Assembly (NCBI RefSeq): GCF_038039215.1
Contig: NZ_JBBPCL010000001.1
Coordinates: forward strand, 3,782,001-3,846,000
Direction of reading: 5' to 3'
Length of the DNA: 64,000 bases
DNA from: Pseudonocardia sp. T1-2H
Lineage (GTDB): Bacteria; Actinomycetota; Actinomycetes; Mycobacteriales; Pseudonocardiaceae
Positions 8,454-17,793 of the stretch are shown piece by piece. How positions within the stretch are numbered: position 1 is the stretch's first letter; each line of letters opens with the position of its first letter. The translations under genes were made by a program, and so were the position numbers. Below the pieces are notes generated by a model. It saw only the letters and a program-made list of their open reading frames with translations, ran no database searches and was not told the DNA's origin.

Positions 8454-9506
8454 GTGCGCCCCGCCAGACGTCACCTGATCGCCGCCGCGGCCGCCGTTGC
8501 GGCGCTGTCGCTCACCGCTGCCTGTGGTGGCGGCGGGTCCACGACCGCCGCGCCGTCGGCCGCCGCGCCCGCCTCCGACACCGCGCTGGTGCTCTACAAC
8601 GCCCAGCACGAGGAGGTCGGGCAGGCCTGGGCCGACGCCTTCACGGCGAAGACCGGGGTGAAGGTCGAGGTCCGCAACGGCAGCGACTTCGAGCTGGCGA
8701 ACCAGATCGTCGCCGAGGGTGCGGCCTCCCCGGCCGACGTGTTCATCACCGAGAACTCCCCCGCGATGTCGCTGGTGTCGAGCAAGGACCTGTTCGCGCC
8801 GGTCGACGCGGCGACGAAGGCCCAGGTCCCGGCGCAGTACTCGTCGAGCAAGGGCGACTGGGTCGGTGTCGCGGCGCGCTCCACCGTCTTCGTCTACAAC
8901 TCGAACACCCTCACCGACGCCCAGCTGCCGGCGTCGATCATGGATCTGGCGAAGCCGGAGTGGAAGGACAAGTTCGGTATCTCGCCGAGCGGCGCGGACT
9001 TCCAGGCCATCGTGAGCGCCGTCTACCTCACCCAGGGCGACGCCGCCGGTGCGGCCTGGCTGCAGGGGATCAAGGACAACGCGAGGATCTACCGCGGCAA
9101 CAGCACGATCATGAAGGCCGCCAACGCCGGAGAGGTCCCGGGCGGCGTGATCTACCACTACTACTGGTACGGCGACCAGGCCGACGGCGGCGCCAACAGC
9201 GCCGCGACCCAGCTCCGGTACTTCGGCAACCAGGACCCGGGCGCGTTCCTGAGCGTCTCCGGGGGCGGCGTCCTGAAGGCGAGCAAGCACGCGGCCGAGG
9301 CCCAGCAGTTCCTCGCCTTCATGAGCGGTCCGGAGGGCCAGAAGATCCTCTCGGACAGCACCGCGCTGGAGTACAGCGTCGGCGGCGGGGTCGCCCCGAA
9401 CCCGAAGCTGAAGCCGCTCGCCGAGCTGGACACCCCGGCCGTCGACCTGAACGCCCTCAACGGCCCGAAGGTCGTCGCGGAGATGCAGCGGGTCGGCCTG
9501 CTGTGA
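8454..9506 (+). CDS. ferric iron ABC transporter, substrate-binding lipoprotein
   Basis: A 350-residue extracytoplasmic binding protein. A basic start and hydrophobic helix end in the lipobox LTAAC, so Cys24 would be lipidated. A linker rich in Ala/Ser/Gly follows, then the binding-protein fold beginning LVLYNAQHEE, typical of FbpA/FutA ferric-ion binding proteins. The tyrosine-rich YHYYWY at 234-239 fits the paired iron-ligating tyrosines of that family. AAGGAG lies 8 nt before the GTG. The fused permease/ATPase gene starts 7 nt after the stop, so this is a two-gene transporter operon. Confidence 0.88.
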   Translation: MRPARRHLIAAAAAVAALSLTAACGGGGSTTAAPSAAAPASDTALVLYNAQHEEVGQAWADAFTAKTGVKVEVRNGSDFELANQIVAEGAASPADVFITENSPAMSLVSSKDLFAPVDAATKAQVPAQYSSSKGDWVGVAARSTVFVYNSNTLTDAQLPASIMDLAKPEWKDKFGISPSGADFQAIVSAVYLTQGDAAGAAWLQGIKDNARIYRGNSTIMKAANAGEVPGGVIYHYYWYGDQADGGANSAATQLRYFGNQDPGAFLSVSGGGVLKASKHAAEAQQFLAFMSGPEGQKILSDSTALEYSVGGGVAPNPKLKPLAELDTPAVDLNALNGPKVVAEMQRVGLL

Positions 9507-9513
9507 TCCGGCC

Positions 9514-12081
9514 TTGATCACCAGCCCTGCACGGGGTGGCCCCGCGGCGGGTACCGGTCTCCGGTACCCGCCGCTCCGCCTCGCCGCGGCCGTCGCGGTC
9601 GCGCTGCTGACCCTGCTCCCGCTCGGCTACGTCGTGGCCGGAGTGGTCGGCACCGGCCCGGCCGGGGTCGTCGCGCTCGTGTGGCGACCGCGGGTCGGCG
9701 AGCTGCTGACGAACACCGTCGAGCTGGTGCTGCTCGGGACGACGGCCTGCGTGGTCGTCGGCACCGCCGCGGCCTGGCTCGTCGAGCGCACGGACCTTCC
9801 GGGCCGGCCGCTGTGGACCGGGCTGATGGCCGCGCCGCTCGCCGTCCCCGCGTTCGTGAACAGCTTCGGCTGGTACTCCCTCTCGCCGGGGTTCGCGGGT
9901 CTCGACGCCGCCGTCCTGGTCACGACGCTGTCCTACTACCCGCTGGTCTACCTGCCGGTCGCGGCCGTGCTGCGCGGCACCGACCCGGCGTTCGAGGACA
10001 TGTCCCGGGCGCTGGGCAACGGGCCCTGGCACACCTTCGCCCGGGTCGTGCTCCCCCAGCTCCGGCCCGCGCTGCTCGGCGGCGCGCTCCTGGTCGGCCT
10101 GCACCTGCTCGCGGAGTTCGGCGCGCTGCAGTCCCTGCGCTTCGACACCTTCACCACCGCGATCTACGACCAGTTCCAGTCGACGTTCGACGGGGCCGGG
10201 GCCACGATGCTCGCCGGCGTCCTGGTGCTGCTGTGCCTGCTGCTGCTGGGCGGCGAGCAGCGGCTCGCCGGCCGGGCCCGGGTCGCCCGCGTCGGTTCCG
10301 GGGCGATGCGGCGCGCCGTCCCGCACCGGCTCGGCCCGACGATCCTCCCGGCGATCGCCGCGCTGGCGCTGCTCGCGGTGCTCGCCCTCGGCGTCCCGCT
10401 CGGCTGCATCGCCTTCTGGTTGGTCACCAGCACGTCGACGGCCTTCCCGCTCGACGACCTGCTGCGCACGACCGCGACCTCGCTCGGTCTGGGGCTGCTC
10501 GGCGCGCTCGTGACGTCCGCGCTCGCGCTGCCCGTCGCCTGGCTGGTCGTCCGCCGCCGCGGCCGGGTCAGCCGGCTCGTCGAGCGCTGCACCTACATCG
10601 GCAACTCGCTGCCGGGGATGGTCGTCGCGCTGGCGCTGATCACGGTCGCGATCCGGTTCCTGCCCGCGCTCTACCAGAGCACCGTGATGCTGCTGGCCGC
10701 CTACGCGGTGCTGTTCATGCCCCGGGCGATGGTGAGCCTGCGCACCGCGCTCGGCCAGATCCCCCCGGAGCTCGACGACGTCGGGCGCTCGCTCGGCGTC
10801 GGCTCCGCCGCGGTGCTCGCGCGCGTCACCCTCCCCCTGATCGCACGCGGGCTCGGGGCGGGGTCGGCACTGGTGTTCCTCGCGGTCGTCACCGAGCTCA
10901 CGTCCACCCTGCTGCTGGCCCCCATCGGCACGCAGACCCTGGCCACCCAGTTCTGGAGCGAGTCGTCATCCATCCACTACGGCGCCGCGGCGCCCTACGC
11001 CCTGCTGATGATCCTGATCTCCGCGCCGGCCGCGTACCTGCTGACCCGCCGGAGCCGGGGAGGACACATGACGTCCGGCCTCCAGGTGACCGGCCTGCGC
11101 CGGTCCTACGGTCCGGTACCGGTGCTGCACGGCGTCGACCTCGAGGTCCCGCCCGGCACCCTGACCGCGGTCGTCGGGCCGTCCGGCTGCGGCAAGACGA
11201 CGCTGCTGCGCCTCGTCGCGGGCTTCGACCGGCCGGACGCGGGCACCGTCGCGATCGGCGCGCAGGTCGTGGCGGGGCCGGGCGTCGCGGTGCCGCCGGA
11301 GCGGCGCCGCATCGGCTACGTGACGCAGGAGGGCAACCTCTTCCCCCACCTCACCGTGGCCGCGAACATCACCTTCGGGCTCCCGCGGCGCGAGCGCCGG
11401 GCCCGGCACCGGGTCGCCGAGCTGCTGGAGCTCACCGGCCTCGACGAGTCCTACGCCGGACGGCATCCGCACGAGCTCTCCGGCGGGCAGCAGCAGCGGG
11501 TCGCACTCGCCCGGGCCCTGGCCCCGGCGCCGGAGCTCATGCTGCTCGACGAGCCGTTCTCCGCACTGGACGCCGAGCTGCGCGCCGACACGCGGCGCGC
11601 CGTCGCGGAGGCGCTGGCCGCCGCGGGGACGACGACGGTGCTCGTCACCCACGACCAGGCCGAGGCGATGTCCCTGGCCGCGCGGGCGGCGGTGATGCGG
11701 GACGGGGTGATCGTGCAGGAGGGCGCCCCCGCCGAGCTGTACCGCAGGCCCGCGGACCGGGGGGTCGCCGCGTTCCTGGGCGACGTCGTCGAGCTGCCGG
11801 CGATCTACGGGGACGACGGCGCGGACACCCTGCTGGGCCGGGTCGCGGCCGGGCACCGCAACGGCGCGGCGACGGTGTTCGTCCGCCCCGAGCAGATCGC
11901 GCTCACCGCCGGGGGCGAAGGCGCCCCGGCCGACGTCCTGGACGTCGAGTTCTTCGGGCCGTTCGCGCTGGTCCGGGTGCTCGTCGGGAAGGACCTGCGG
12001 GTGACCGTGCGCTGCCCGGGACACCTCGTGCCCGCGGTCGGGGAACGGGTGCGGGTGAAGGTGGCGGGCGGGGCGCTCTGA
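9514..12081 (+). CDS. ferric iron ABC transporter permease-ATPase fusion
   Basis: An 855-residue single frame. Residues 1-515 are an FbpB-type permease with two six-helix halves, each carrying an EAA-like loop (DMSRALGNGPWHTFARVVLPQLRP, and a second around LDDVGRSLGVGSAAV). Residues 519-855 are an FbpC-type ATPase with Walker A GPSGCGKTT, signature LSGGQQQR, Walker B LMLLDEP, the H-loop VTHDQ and a C-terminal regulatory domain. These two proteins are normally encoded separately. The start is a TTG. The internal ATG at 11,068 begins at the ATPase boundary and has its own ribosome-binding site, so free ATPase may also be made. Confidence 0.88.
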   Translation: MITSPARGGPAAGTGLRYPPLRLAAAVAVALLTLLPLGYVVAGVVGTGPAGVVALVWRPRVGELLTNTVELVLLGTTACVVVGTAAAWLVERTDLPGRPLWTGLMAAPLAVPAFVNSFGWYSLSPGFAGLDAAVLVTTLSYYPLVYLPVAAVLRGTDPAFEDMSRALGNGPWHTFARVVLPQLRPALLGGALLVGLHLLAEFGALQSLRFDTFTTAIYDQFQSTFDGAGATMLAGVLVLLCLLLLGGEQRLAGRARVARVGSGAMRRAVPHRLGPTILPAIAALALLAVLALGVPLGCIAFWLVTSTSTAFPLDDLLRTTATSLGLGLLGALVTSALALPVAWLVVRRRGRVSRLVERCTYIGNSLPGMVVALALITVAIRFLPALYQSTVMLLAAYAVLFMPRAMVSLRTALGQIPPELDDVGRSLGVGSAAVLARVTLPLIARGLGAGSALVFLAVVTELTSTLLLAPIGTQTLATQFWSESSSIHYGAAAPYALLMILISAPAAYLLTRRSRGGHMTSGLQVTGLRRSYGPVPVLHGVDLEVPPGTLTAVVGPSGCGKTTLLRLVAGFDRPDAGTVAIGAQVVAGPGVAVPPERRRIGYVTQEGNLFPHLTVAANITFGLPRRERRARHRVAELLELTGLDESYAGRHPHELSGGQQQRVALARALAPAPELMLLDEPFSALDAELRADTRRAVAEALAAAGTTTVLVTHDQAEAMSLAARAAVMRDGVIVQEGAPAELYRRPADRGVAAFLGDVVELPAIYGDDGADTLLGRVAAGHRNGAATVFVRPEQIALTAGGEGAPADVLDVEFFGPFALVRVLVGKDLRVTVRCPGHLVPAVGERVRVKVAGGAL
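11057..11070 (+). promoter_or_regulatory. internal ribosome-binding site and ATG
   Basis: GGGGAGG at 11,057-11,063 followed by ACAC and an in-frame ATG at 11,068-11,070. It sits exactly where a separate FbpC ATPase would start, inside the fused permease-ATPase frame. This suggests recent loss of the permease stop codon, or deliberate dual expression. Confidence 0.5.
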
Positions 12082-12302
12082 GCGGGGCGAACCGTGGGGT
12101 GCCGCGCGTGGGCCGGCCGCGAGCAGCTCGACACCCGGCTCGATGCCGACCACCCTCGTCGTCGAGTCGCCAGGGGTCGTCGTGCTCGGAGCCCTGAACC
12201 TTCTCGCCCTCCGGGCGCGCTCGCTCGATCCTCCTCGCCGGCCCGCACGCTGACGGACCCGCCGCCGGGCGCGAGCACGGCGGTGCGGAGCAGACTGGCG
12301 GA

Positions 12303-14282
12303 GTGGAGGACATCCAGGCCGAGTCGCCGACGCCGGAGCAGCACGCGCCCGGCACGGCCTCGACGACGTCGGCGCCGCGCACGCCGAGCCATCCCGCCGC
12401 GCACAGCGGCGGTCTGTTCGGGCTCGCGCTGGGCGCGTTGGGCGTCGTCTACGGCGACATCGGCACCAGCCCGCTGTACGCGATGCAGACCGTCTTCTCG
12501 ATCGACCACAACACGGTCAGGCCCACCCCGGAGGACGTCTACGGCGTCGTCTCGCTGATCTTCTGGTCGGTGACCCTCGTCGTCACGATCAAGTACGTGG
12601 TGTTCGTGCTGCGGGCCGACAACGACGGCGAGGGCGGCATCATGGCCCTCGCCGCCCTGGTCTGCGGGGTGTCCGCCTCGAACGCCCGACGCGCCGCGAT
12701 CGCCCTGTCCCTCGGTGTGGTGGGCGCGGCCCTGTTCTACGGCGACTCGCTCATCACCCCGGCCATCTCGGTGCTCTCCGCCGTCGAGGGCCTCGAGGTC
12801 GTCCGGCCCGATCTCGGCGGGGCCGTCCTCCCCCTCGGCATCGCCATCCTCACGGTGTTGTTCACCGCGCAACGCTGGGGCACCCATCGGGTCGGGCGGC
12901 TCTTCGGGCCCGTCATGGTCCTGTGGTTCCTCACCCTCGTCGCGACGGGCCTGCCGCACGTCATCGCCCGGCCGGGGGTGCTGCTCGGGCTCTCTCCGAC
13001 CTACATCGTGTCGTTCGTCGTCGACCACCCCTACACGGCGTTCGTCGCCATGGGCGCCGTGGTCCTGGTCATCACCGGCGCCGAGGCCCTCTACGCGGAC
13101 ATGGGGCACTTCGGCCCCCGGCCGATCCGCGTCTCGTGGTTCGCGCTGGTCTTCCCGGCCCTGATCGTCAACTACCTCGGCCAGGCGTCGCTGATCCTCG
13201 ATGACCCGACCGCCGTCGCCAGTCCCTTCTACCTGCTCGCGCCGAGCTGGGCGCGTCTGCCGCTGGTCGTGCTGGCCACCGTGGCCACGGTGATCGCCTC
13301 ACAGGCGGTGATCTCCGGTGCGTTCTCCGTCTCCCGGCAGGCCGTACGGCTGGGGTTGCTCCCGCACCTGACGGTGCGGCACACCTCGACCCGCGAGAGC
13401 GGCCAGATCTACGTCCCGGCCGTGAACTGGCTGCTCTTCGCCGGTGTGGTCGTCCTCGTCGTGACCTTCCGGTCCTCCGAGCGTCTCGCCACCGCCTACG
13501 GCCTCGCCGTCACCGGCACCCTGCTGCTCACCACGACGCTGTTCCTCACCTACGCCGCCACCGCCTGGCGCTGGGCACGCTGGAAGCTCGTGCTCGCCGC
13601 CGTGGTCGTCGGTGGCGTCGAACTCGTCTACCTCGCCGCCAACCTGACCAAGATCACCCACGGCGGCTGGCTGCCCCTGATGATCGCGGCGGTGATCGTC
13701 ACGATCATGACCACCTGGCAGCACGGACGGCGCATCGTCACCGACCGCCGGATCGCCCTCGAGGGGCCGCTCACCGAGTTCGTCGACCGCCTGCACGCCG
13801 AGCGCGTCTCCCGGGTCCCGGGGACGGCCGTCTTCCCGCACCCGACCAAGCAGACCGCGCCACTGGCGTTGCGCGCCAACGTCGACTTCAACCACATCGT
13901 GCACGAGCGCGTGGTCATCATCTCCGTGGTCTCGGAGAACGTGCCCTACGTCCCGCTCGGCGAACGGCTGGCCATCGACCAGCTCGGGCACACCGACGAC
14001 GGGATCATCCACCTCTCCGCCCGGTTCGGGTTCCAGGACGACCAGGACGTCCCCGCACTCCTCGCCGAGGCCCGGGGCCTGTCCGACGAGCTCGACATCG
14101 ACCCCGCCGAGGCCTTCTACTTCCTCTCCCACATCACCATCGAACGCAGCGACCGGCCCGGCATGCGGACGTGGCGCAAACGGCTGTTCATCGGGCTCGC
14201 CCACAACGCCGCCACCCCGGCGGCCTACTTCAGGCTCCCGGTCGACCGCACCGTCGTCATGGGTTCGCGCATCGAGATCTGA
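12303..14282 (+). CDS. kup: Kup-family potassium uptake protein
   Basis: A 659-residue K+:H+ symporter of the KUP/HAK family. After a polar N-terminus of about 40 residues comes the signature GALGVVYGDIGTSPLYAMQ at the first helix. Some twelve membrane helices follow, with further family blocks GGIMALAAL, FYGDSLITPAISVLSAVEG and GAEALYADMGHFG. The C-terminal cytoplasmic part (about 480-659) is the usual regulatory extension, ending with the conserved R(T/V)VVMGSRIEI. GTG 12,303 is chosen as start. The upstream 220 nt showed no recognisable c-di-AMP riboswitch. Confidence 0.95.
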   Translation: MEDIQAESPTPEQHAPGTASTTSAPRTPSHPAAHSGGLFGLALGALGVVYGDIGTSPLYAMQTVFSIDHNTVRPTPEDVYGVVSLIFWSVTLVVTIKYVVFVLRADNDGEGGIMALAALVCGVSASNARRAAIALSLGVVGAALFYGDSLITPAISVLSAVEGLEVVRPDLGGAVLPLGIAILTVLFTAQRWGTHRVGRLFGPVMVLWFLTLVATGLPHVIARPGVLLGLSPTYIVSFVVDHPYTAFVAMGAVVLVITGAEALYADMGHFGPRPIRVSWFALVFPALIVNYLGQASLILDDPTAVASPFYLLAPSWARLPLVVLATVATVIASQAVISGAFSVSRQAVRLGLLPHLTVRHTSTRESGQIYVPAVNWLLFAGVVVLVVTFRSSERLATAYGLAVTGTLLLTTTLFLTYAATAWRWARWKLVLAAVVVGGVELVYLAANLTKITHGGWLPLMIAAVIVTIMTTWQHGRRIVTDRRIALEGPLTEFVDRLHAERVSRVPGTAVFPHPTKQTAPLALRANVDFNHIVHERVVIISVVSENVPYVPLGERLAIDQLGHTDDGIIHLSARFGFQDDQDVPALLAEARGLSDELDIDPAEAFYFLSHITIERSDRPGMRTWRKRLFIGLAHNAATPAAYFRLPVDRTVVMGSRIEI

Positions 14283-14395
14283 TTCTGCGAACGGGGGTGG
14301 TGCAGCCCTGCCATCAGCGCTTTCATTGAACGGTGGCCGACGGGTGCGGCCGGATTTCCCTCCGACGGGCGGACTCAGGGAGAGGGTCACGGACC

Positions 14396-14692
14396 ATGGC
14401 GACTGTTCCACGGCATCCGACGGTGCGCGACCGTCTGATCGCGGCGATCGTCGGAGTCGAGTTCCCCGCCGAGAGATGGCAGGTGGTCGCCTGCGCCGCG
14501 GCGGAGCGTGCGGACGTCATCACGTGCTCGCGCCTGGCCCGGATCCCCTGCCGCACCTACGCCGACATCACCGAGGTCCTCGAGGCAGCCCTGCCACCCG
14601 CCCGGTCGCCGACAGCGGGCGGCCGGGGGACGGGCGCTCCCGCGCCCTCGTCCCGCGTGATCCTGGGGCGTGGCCAGTCGTCGATCGCCTGA
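14396..14692 (+). CDS. small DUF2795-like protein
   Basis: A 98-residue protein. Its core, EFPAERWQVVACAAAERADVITCSRLARIPCRTYADITEVLEA, follows the DUF2795 pattern: a tyrosine/phenylalanine-Pro start, a central helix, then a LRxxPxRxYxxxxEV ending. The fit is looser than that of the copy at 61,874. ATG 14,396 is preferred over a start 21 codons upstream because the family match begins soon after it. Function is unknown; these proteins often lie near stress genes in actinobacteria. Confidence 0.6.
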   Translation: MATVPRHPTVRDRLIAAIVGVEFPAERWQVVACAAAERADVITCSRLARIPCRTYADITEVLEAALPPARSPTAGGRGTGAPAPSSRVILGRGQSSIA

Positions 14693-14722
14693 GCGCGAGG
14701 ACGTCCTCGGCGCCGGGCCCGG

Positions 14723-15733
14723 TCAGCCGATGCCGAAGAACCGGAGCATCGCTGAGGACGCGTCCGGCCCCGACGGGTCGGTGTAGGACCCGGCGGGGCT
14801 CCCCCCGAACCACGCGTGGCCGCCGCCGTGCACCGTCCAGGACTCCACGAGCACCACGCCGTCGGCGTCGCGGTGGACCGTCCGGGTGGCCGAACGGCCG
14901 CCGCCGCTCACCGTCGTGGTGTCGCACACCGAGACCGCCACCGGTTCCAGCCGCGCCGCGACGATCTTCTCGGCGCTGACCGGCGCGACGATCCGGTCCC
15001 CGTCCCCGTGGAACACGATCAGCGGCACCGTTCCGCCGGGTGCCGGCGAGCCGCCCGTCCGCATCGCCGTGAACGCCGATCCGACGTCCCGGGCAGCCCG
15101 GTAGCCGAGGCCGGAGTGGATGCCGGCGGCGGCGTAGAGCTCGGGGTGGGTAGCGCCCATCACCGCCGCCATCGCCCCGCCCGCGGACAGCCCGGCCACG
15201 AACACACGGCCCGGGTCCACCGCGAGATCGGCCATGACCGCGCGGGTGATGCCTGCGAGGATCGACGGCTCCCCGCTCCCGGCCTGCTGGTCCGCCGGGG
15301 AGAACCAGTTCCAGTACCGGCCGCTGTTGGCCCGGCCGGACTGCTCCGGATACGCCACCAGGAACGTGTGCGCCTCGGCCAGCTCGGTCATCCGGGTGCC
15401 CGCCGCGCAGTCCGCGGCGTCCTGCCTGCCCCCGTGGAGCATCACCACCAGCGGGAGGGGCTCGCCGGTGTAGCCGGTGGGGACGTAGAGCTCGTAGCTG
15501 CGGGTCCCCGCCGGTTCGGTGTGGGCCAGCCGGCGGAGCTCGCCCGCCGGCGCCGCGGCCTGCAAGGGCCCGGGACGCCCGGCGGTGTGTGGGCGCCAGG
15601 AGCGGGCGGCCCCCGGGAGCCCCGTGGAGGGGACGCCCAGCGCGCGGTGCAGGGCGGCGAGCGCGGCGGTCAGCTGCCCGCGGCGGGTCAGCCGCAGTGC
15701 TTCGGACATGCCGGTGGAACGGTCGTCGACCAT
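14723..15733 (-). CDS. PHB depolymerase-type esterase (LpqC-like)
   Basis: A 336-residue alpha/beta hydrolase of the esterase PHB-depolymerase family. The N-terminal 60 residues ([24 protein letters not shown]) are the short helical region these proteins carry instead of a signal peptide. The catalytic triad is visible as Ser in GLSAGGAM, Asp in [10 protein letters not shown] and His in GGGHAWFGG, with LVVMLHGG forming the oxyanion region. It could hydrolyse short polyester or feruloyl-type esters. A CopG-like gene lies about 100 nt upstream on the same strand, and a PHA synthase sits 16 kb away. Confidence 0.85.
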   Translation of the reverse strand: MVDDRSTGMSEALRLTRRGQLTAALAALHRALGVPSTGLPGAARSWRPHTAGRPGPLQAAAPAGELRRLAHTEPAGTRSYELYVPTGYTGEPLPLVVMLHGGRQDAADCAAGTRMTELAEAHTFLVAYPEQSGRANSGRYWNWFSPADQQAGSGEPSILAGITRAVMADLAVDPGRVFVAGLSAGGAMAAVMGATHPELYAAAGIHSGLGYRAARDVGSAFTAMRTGGSPAPGGTVPLIVFHGDGDRIVAPVSAEKIVAARLEPVAVSVCDTTTVSGGGRSATRTVHRDADGVVLVESWTVHGGGHAWFGGSPAGSYTDPSGPDASSAMLRFFGIG

Positions 15734-15835
15734 CGAGAACCCCTTCGAAGGGCGTGCGCGATCGGCACCCGTACTGCGGGTGGGTGCCGCGGATGGGACC
15801 GCCGGTTCTGGGCGGTGGTGGAGGGTGCGGACGGG

Positions 15836-16231
15836 CTAGACGGTCCTGGCGGCCAGGGCCGCCTTGACCGCCCGTGGCGCCCGGAAGGCGCCGAGGACCT
15901 CCACGGTGGAGATCGTCGCCAGCGCGAGCTCCGGGGAGACGTCGTCGGCGACGGTGGCGAGGCCGAGGACCCTGACCTCGACGGTCTCCCCCGCGTTCCG
16001 GAGCCGCTCCAGCTCGGGGCGTCCGAGGTGCAGAGTGCCGAGGGTGAGGGTCCGCCGGGACACCGAGTCGTCCACGGCGCCCGCCCGGCTCTCCAGCTGG
16101 CGCCGGATGGCCGTGCGGATGAAATCCGTCCGGTTGGCGTAGAACCCCTCGTCGACCAGGAGGTCGATCTGGCCCAGGTCCACCAGCCCGACGTTGATCG
16201 TGATCTTCTCGCTCTTGTCGACCTCGGCCAT
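15836..16231 (-). CDS. CopG/ribbon-helix-helix type regulator
   Basis: A 131-residue protein with a ribbon-helix-helix N-terminus: the strand SEKITINVGLVDLGQIDLLV, then GFYANRTDFIRTAIRRQLE. A longer C-terminal half contains RRTLTLGTLHL. Proteins of this arrangement are often found beside PHB-depolymerase-like esterases in actinobacteria, as here, so local regulation of the esterase is a reasonable inference. It may bind DNA as a dimer. Confidence 0.72.
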   Translation of the reverse strand: MAEVDKSEKITINVGLVDLGQIDLLVDEGFYANRTDFIRTAIRRQLESRAGAVDDSVSRRTLTLGTLHLGRPELERLRNAGETVEVRVLGLATVADDVSPELALATISTVEVLGAFRAPRAVKAALAARTV

Positions 16232-16333
16232 CGCTCACCTCCGTGGGGCTCGGCCAGCCTAGCACCATCCCGTGGGATGGCCAGAGGAATCCGCCGGTGC
16301 GCCGCGGCGCCAACCGCCGCTAGGTTGTGGGGC

Positions 16334-17086
16334 GTGAACCGCGTCGCCCTGCACCAGTCCACGGTCCACCCGATGAGCCCGGTGGACCTGGTCGAGATCG
16401 CGAGGAGGGCCGGGCTCGACGCCATCGGGCTCCGGGTCGCGGCCACCGCCGAGGCGCACGAGTGGTGGAGCCACGGGATCGGCTCGCCGATGCTCCCCGC
16501 ACTGGTCGACGCCCTGCTGGAGTCGCGGGTGACCGTGCTCGACATCGGGCGGGTCGAGCTCGGGCCGGAGCTGCGGTCCGTCGACTTCGCCCACCCGTAC
16601 GTGCGGGTGCTCGAGCTCGGCACCCGGCTCGGCGCGCAGTTCGTCACCGCGCGGGCCGGCACCGGGGACCCCGCCGAGCTGTTCCCGCTGCTCGCCGAGC
16701 TGGCCGGCCGCTACCGGCTCCGGCCGCTCCTGACCGTCGTCTCCGGTACGCCCATCGACTCGGTGGGGCGGGCGCTCGAGCTGGTCGGCGGGACGAGCGG
16801 CGGGATCGTGCTCGACGTCGACCCGCGCCGGGATCCCGCGGAGCTGGAGGAGTCCGTGGTCGAGCTCGGGGACCGCCTCGGCTACGTGCGGATCCTCGCC
16901 TCGGCCCTGGAGGACCTGCCCGAGGCCACCCCGGGCCTGCTCGCGACGCTGCCGCCGCACATCCCGATCGCCATCGGGGCGGACGAGCCCGGCCACCTCG
17001 ACTCGGACCAGGTCGCCAGGGCCACCGCGCTGCGCAGGACCGTCGACGCGATGCTCCGCCACCCGCGGGCGGGCGCGACCGTCTGA
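16334..17086 (+). CDS. sugar phosphate isomerase/epimerase-like TIM barrel
   Basis: A 250-residue protein with an AP-endonuclease-2/xylose-isomerase-like barrel: VALHQSTVHPMSPVDLVEIARRAGLDAIGLRV at the first strand-helix, VTVLDIGRVEL, and GIVLDVDPRRDP near where a metal ligand usually sits. Several of the usual Glu/His metal ligands are not obvious, so it may be a diverged family member. The preferred GTG follows TTGTGGGGC. Its TGA stop coincides with the 3-bp target duplication of the adjacent mobile element, which therefore inserted exactly at the gene's end without changing the protein. Confidence 0.75.
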   Translation: MNRVALHQSTVHPMSPVDLVEIARRAGLDAIGLRVAATAEAHEWWSHGIGSPMLPALVDALLESRVTVLDIGRVELGPELRSVDFAHPYVRVLELGTRLGAQFVTARAGTGDPAELFPLLAELAGRYRLRPLLTVVSGTPIDSVGRALELVGGTSGGIVLDVDPRRDPAELEESVVELGDRLGYVRILASALEDLPEATPGLLATLPPHIPIAIGADEPGHLDSDQVARATALRRTVDAMLRHPRAGATV

Positions 17087-17100
17087 GAGCGTGTTTGAGA
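17087..17100 (+). repeat. left inverted repeat of the IS5-family unit
   Basis: GAGCGTGTTTGAGA, a perfect inverted match to 21,672-21,685, preceded by the target duplication TGA. That TGA is also the stop codon of the gene at 16,334-17,086. Confidence 0.88.
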
Positions 17101-17201
17101 CGGTGTGGCGTGCCTACGCGGGCTCTGCGTCGGTGTGATCAACTGTGACCCGGTGGCGCATCGACCGCGCACCGTGGCCGTAGGTCGCGGCGTCTCGCTG
17201 T

Positions 17202-17762
17202 TCACGACGGTTCGGAGTCCGGCCGCGTCGTTTGCAGTCCGCGGCCGATCTCGACGGCGCTGAGGAATACCTTGACCACGAGGCCGAGGACGAGCAGGTC
17301 GAGGATCATCTGCGCGATGACGACCACGCGGGCCGCCTGGCTGGTTGCCGTGATGTCGCCGAAGCCGACCGTGGCGAAGACGGTGACCGTGAAGTACAGC
17401 GAGTCGGTCCGGGTGAGCGAGTCGACGTTGAAGTTGTCGGGGTTGGCCTGCTCCATCATGAAGTACGTGGCGGCGAAGAGAAGGAGGAACACCGGCACGG
17501 TGACGGCGAGTGCCTCGATCGCGCGTACGGCTGAGTGCCGATGCCTGATGATCGCTCGTACCTGGTAGGCCACGAGGGCGGTCAGCGCGAGCAGTCCGAC
17601 CGCCAGGGCGACAGCTAGCGAAATGCCGGCCAGGTTGTTCAGTGGCAGGAGGTAGTAGGCCGCGATCACTAGAACTGTGGTTGCCGTGGCTCGGAGCAGT
17701 CCGATGGTGACGAGCCGTCGGCGCTCTGCTGCGGAGATGCTCTCGATGGGTGCGGTGCTCAT
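17202..17762 (-). CDS. potassium channel, Ion_trans_2 type
   Basis: A 186-residue membrane protein with hydrophobic segments near residues 22-40, 46-68, 85-104 and 144-168, and a pore loop between the last two. The pore has the K+ selectivity filter TVGFGD (131-136), preceded by TDSLYFTVTVFA. No cytoplasmic RCK/NAD-binding domain is present, and the C-terminus ends soon after the last helix. It is the left-most passenger gene of the IS5-family unit. A role in membrane potential or K+ exit follows from the family; why it travels with the element is unknown. Confidence 0.87.
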   Translation of the reverse strand: MSTAPIESISAAERRRLVTIGLLRATATTVLVIAAYYLLPLNNLAGISLAVALAVGLLALTALVAYQVRAIIRHRHSAVRAIEALAVTVPVFLLLFAATYFMMEQANPDNFNVDSLTRTDSLYFTVTVFATVGFGDITATSQAARVVVIAQMILDLLVLGLVVKVFLSAVEIGRGLQTTRPDSEPS

Positions 17763-17793
17763 GTCGTGGCTCCTCGATGGACTGGGCCTCTCG

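Noticed and set aside
12082..12302. A possible c-di-AMP (ydaO) riboswitch upstream of kup
   Set aside because: The leader is long enough to hold one, but none of the conserved ydaO sequence blocks could be recognised.
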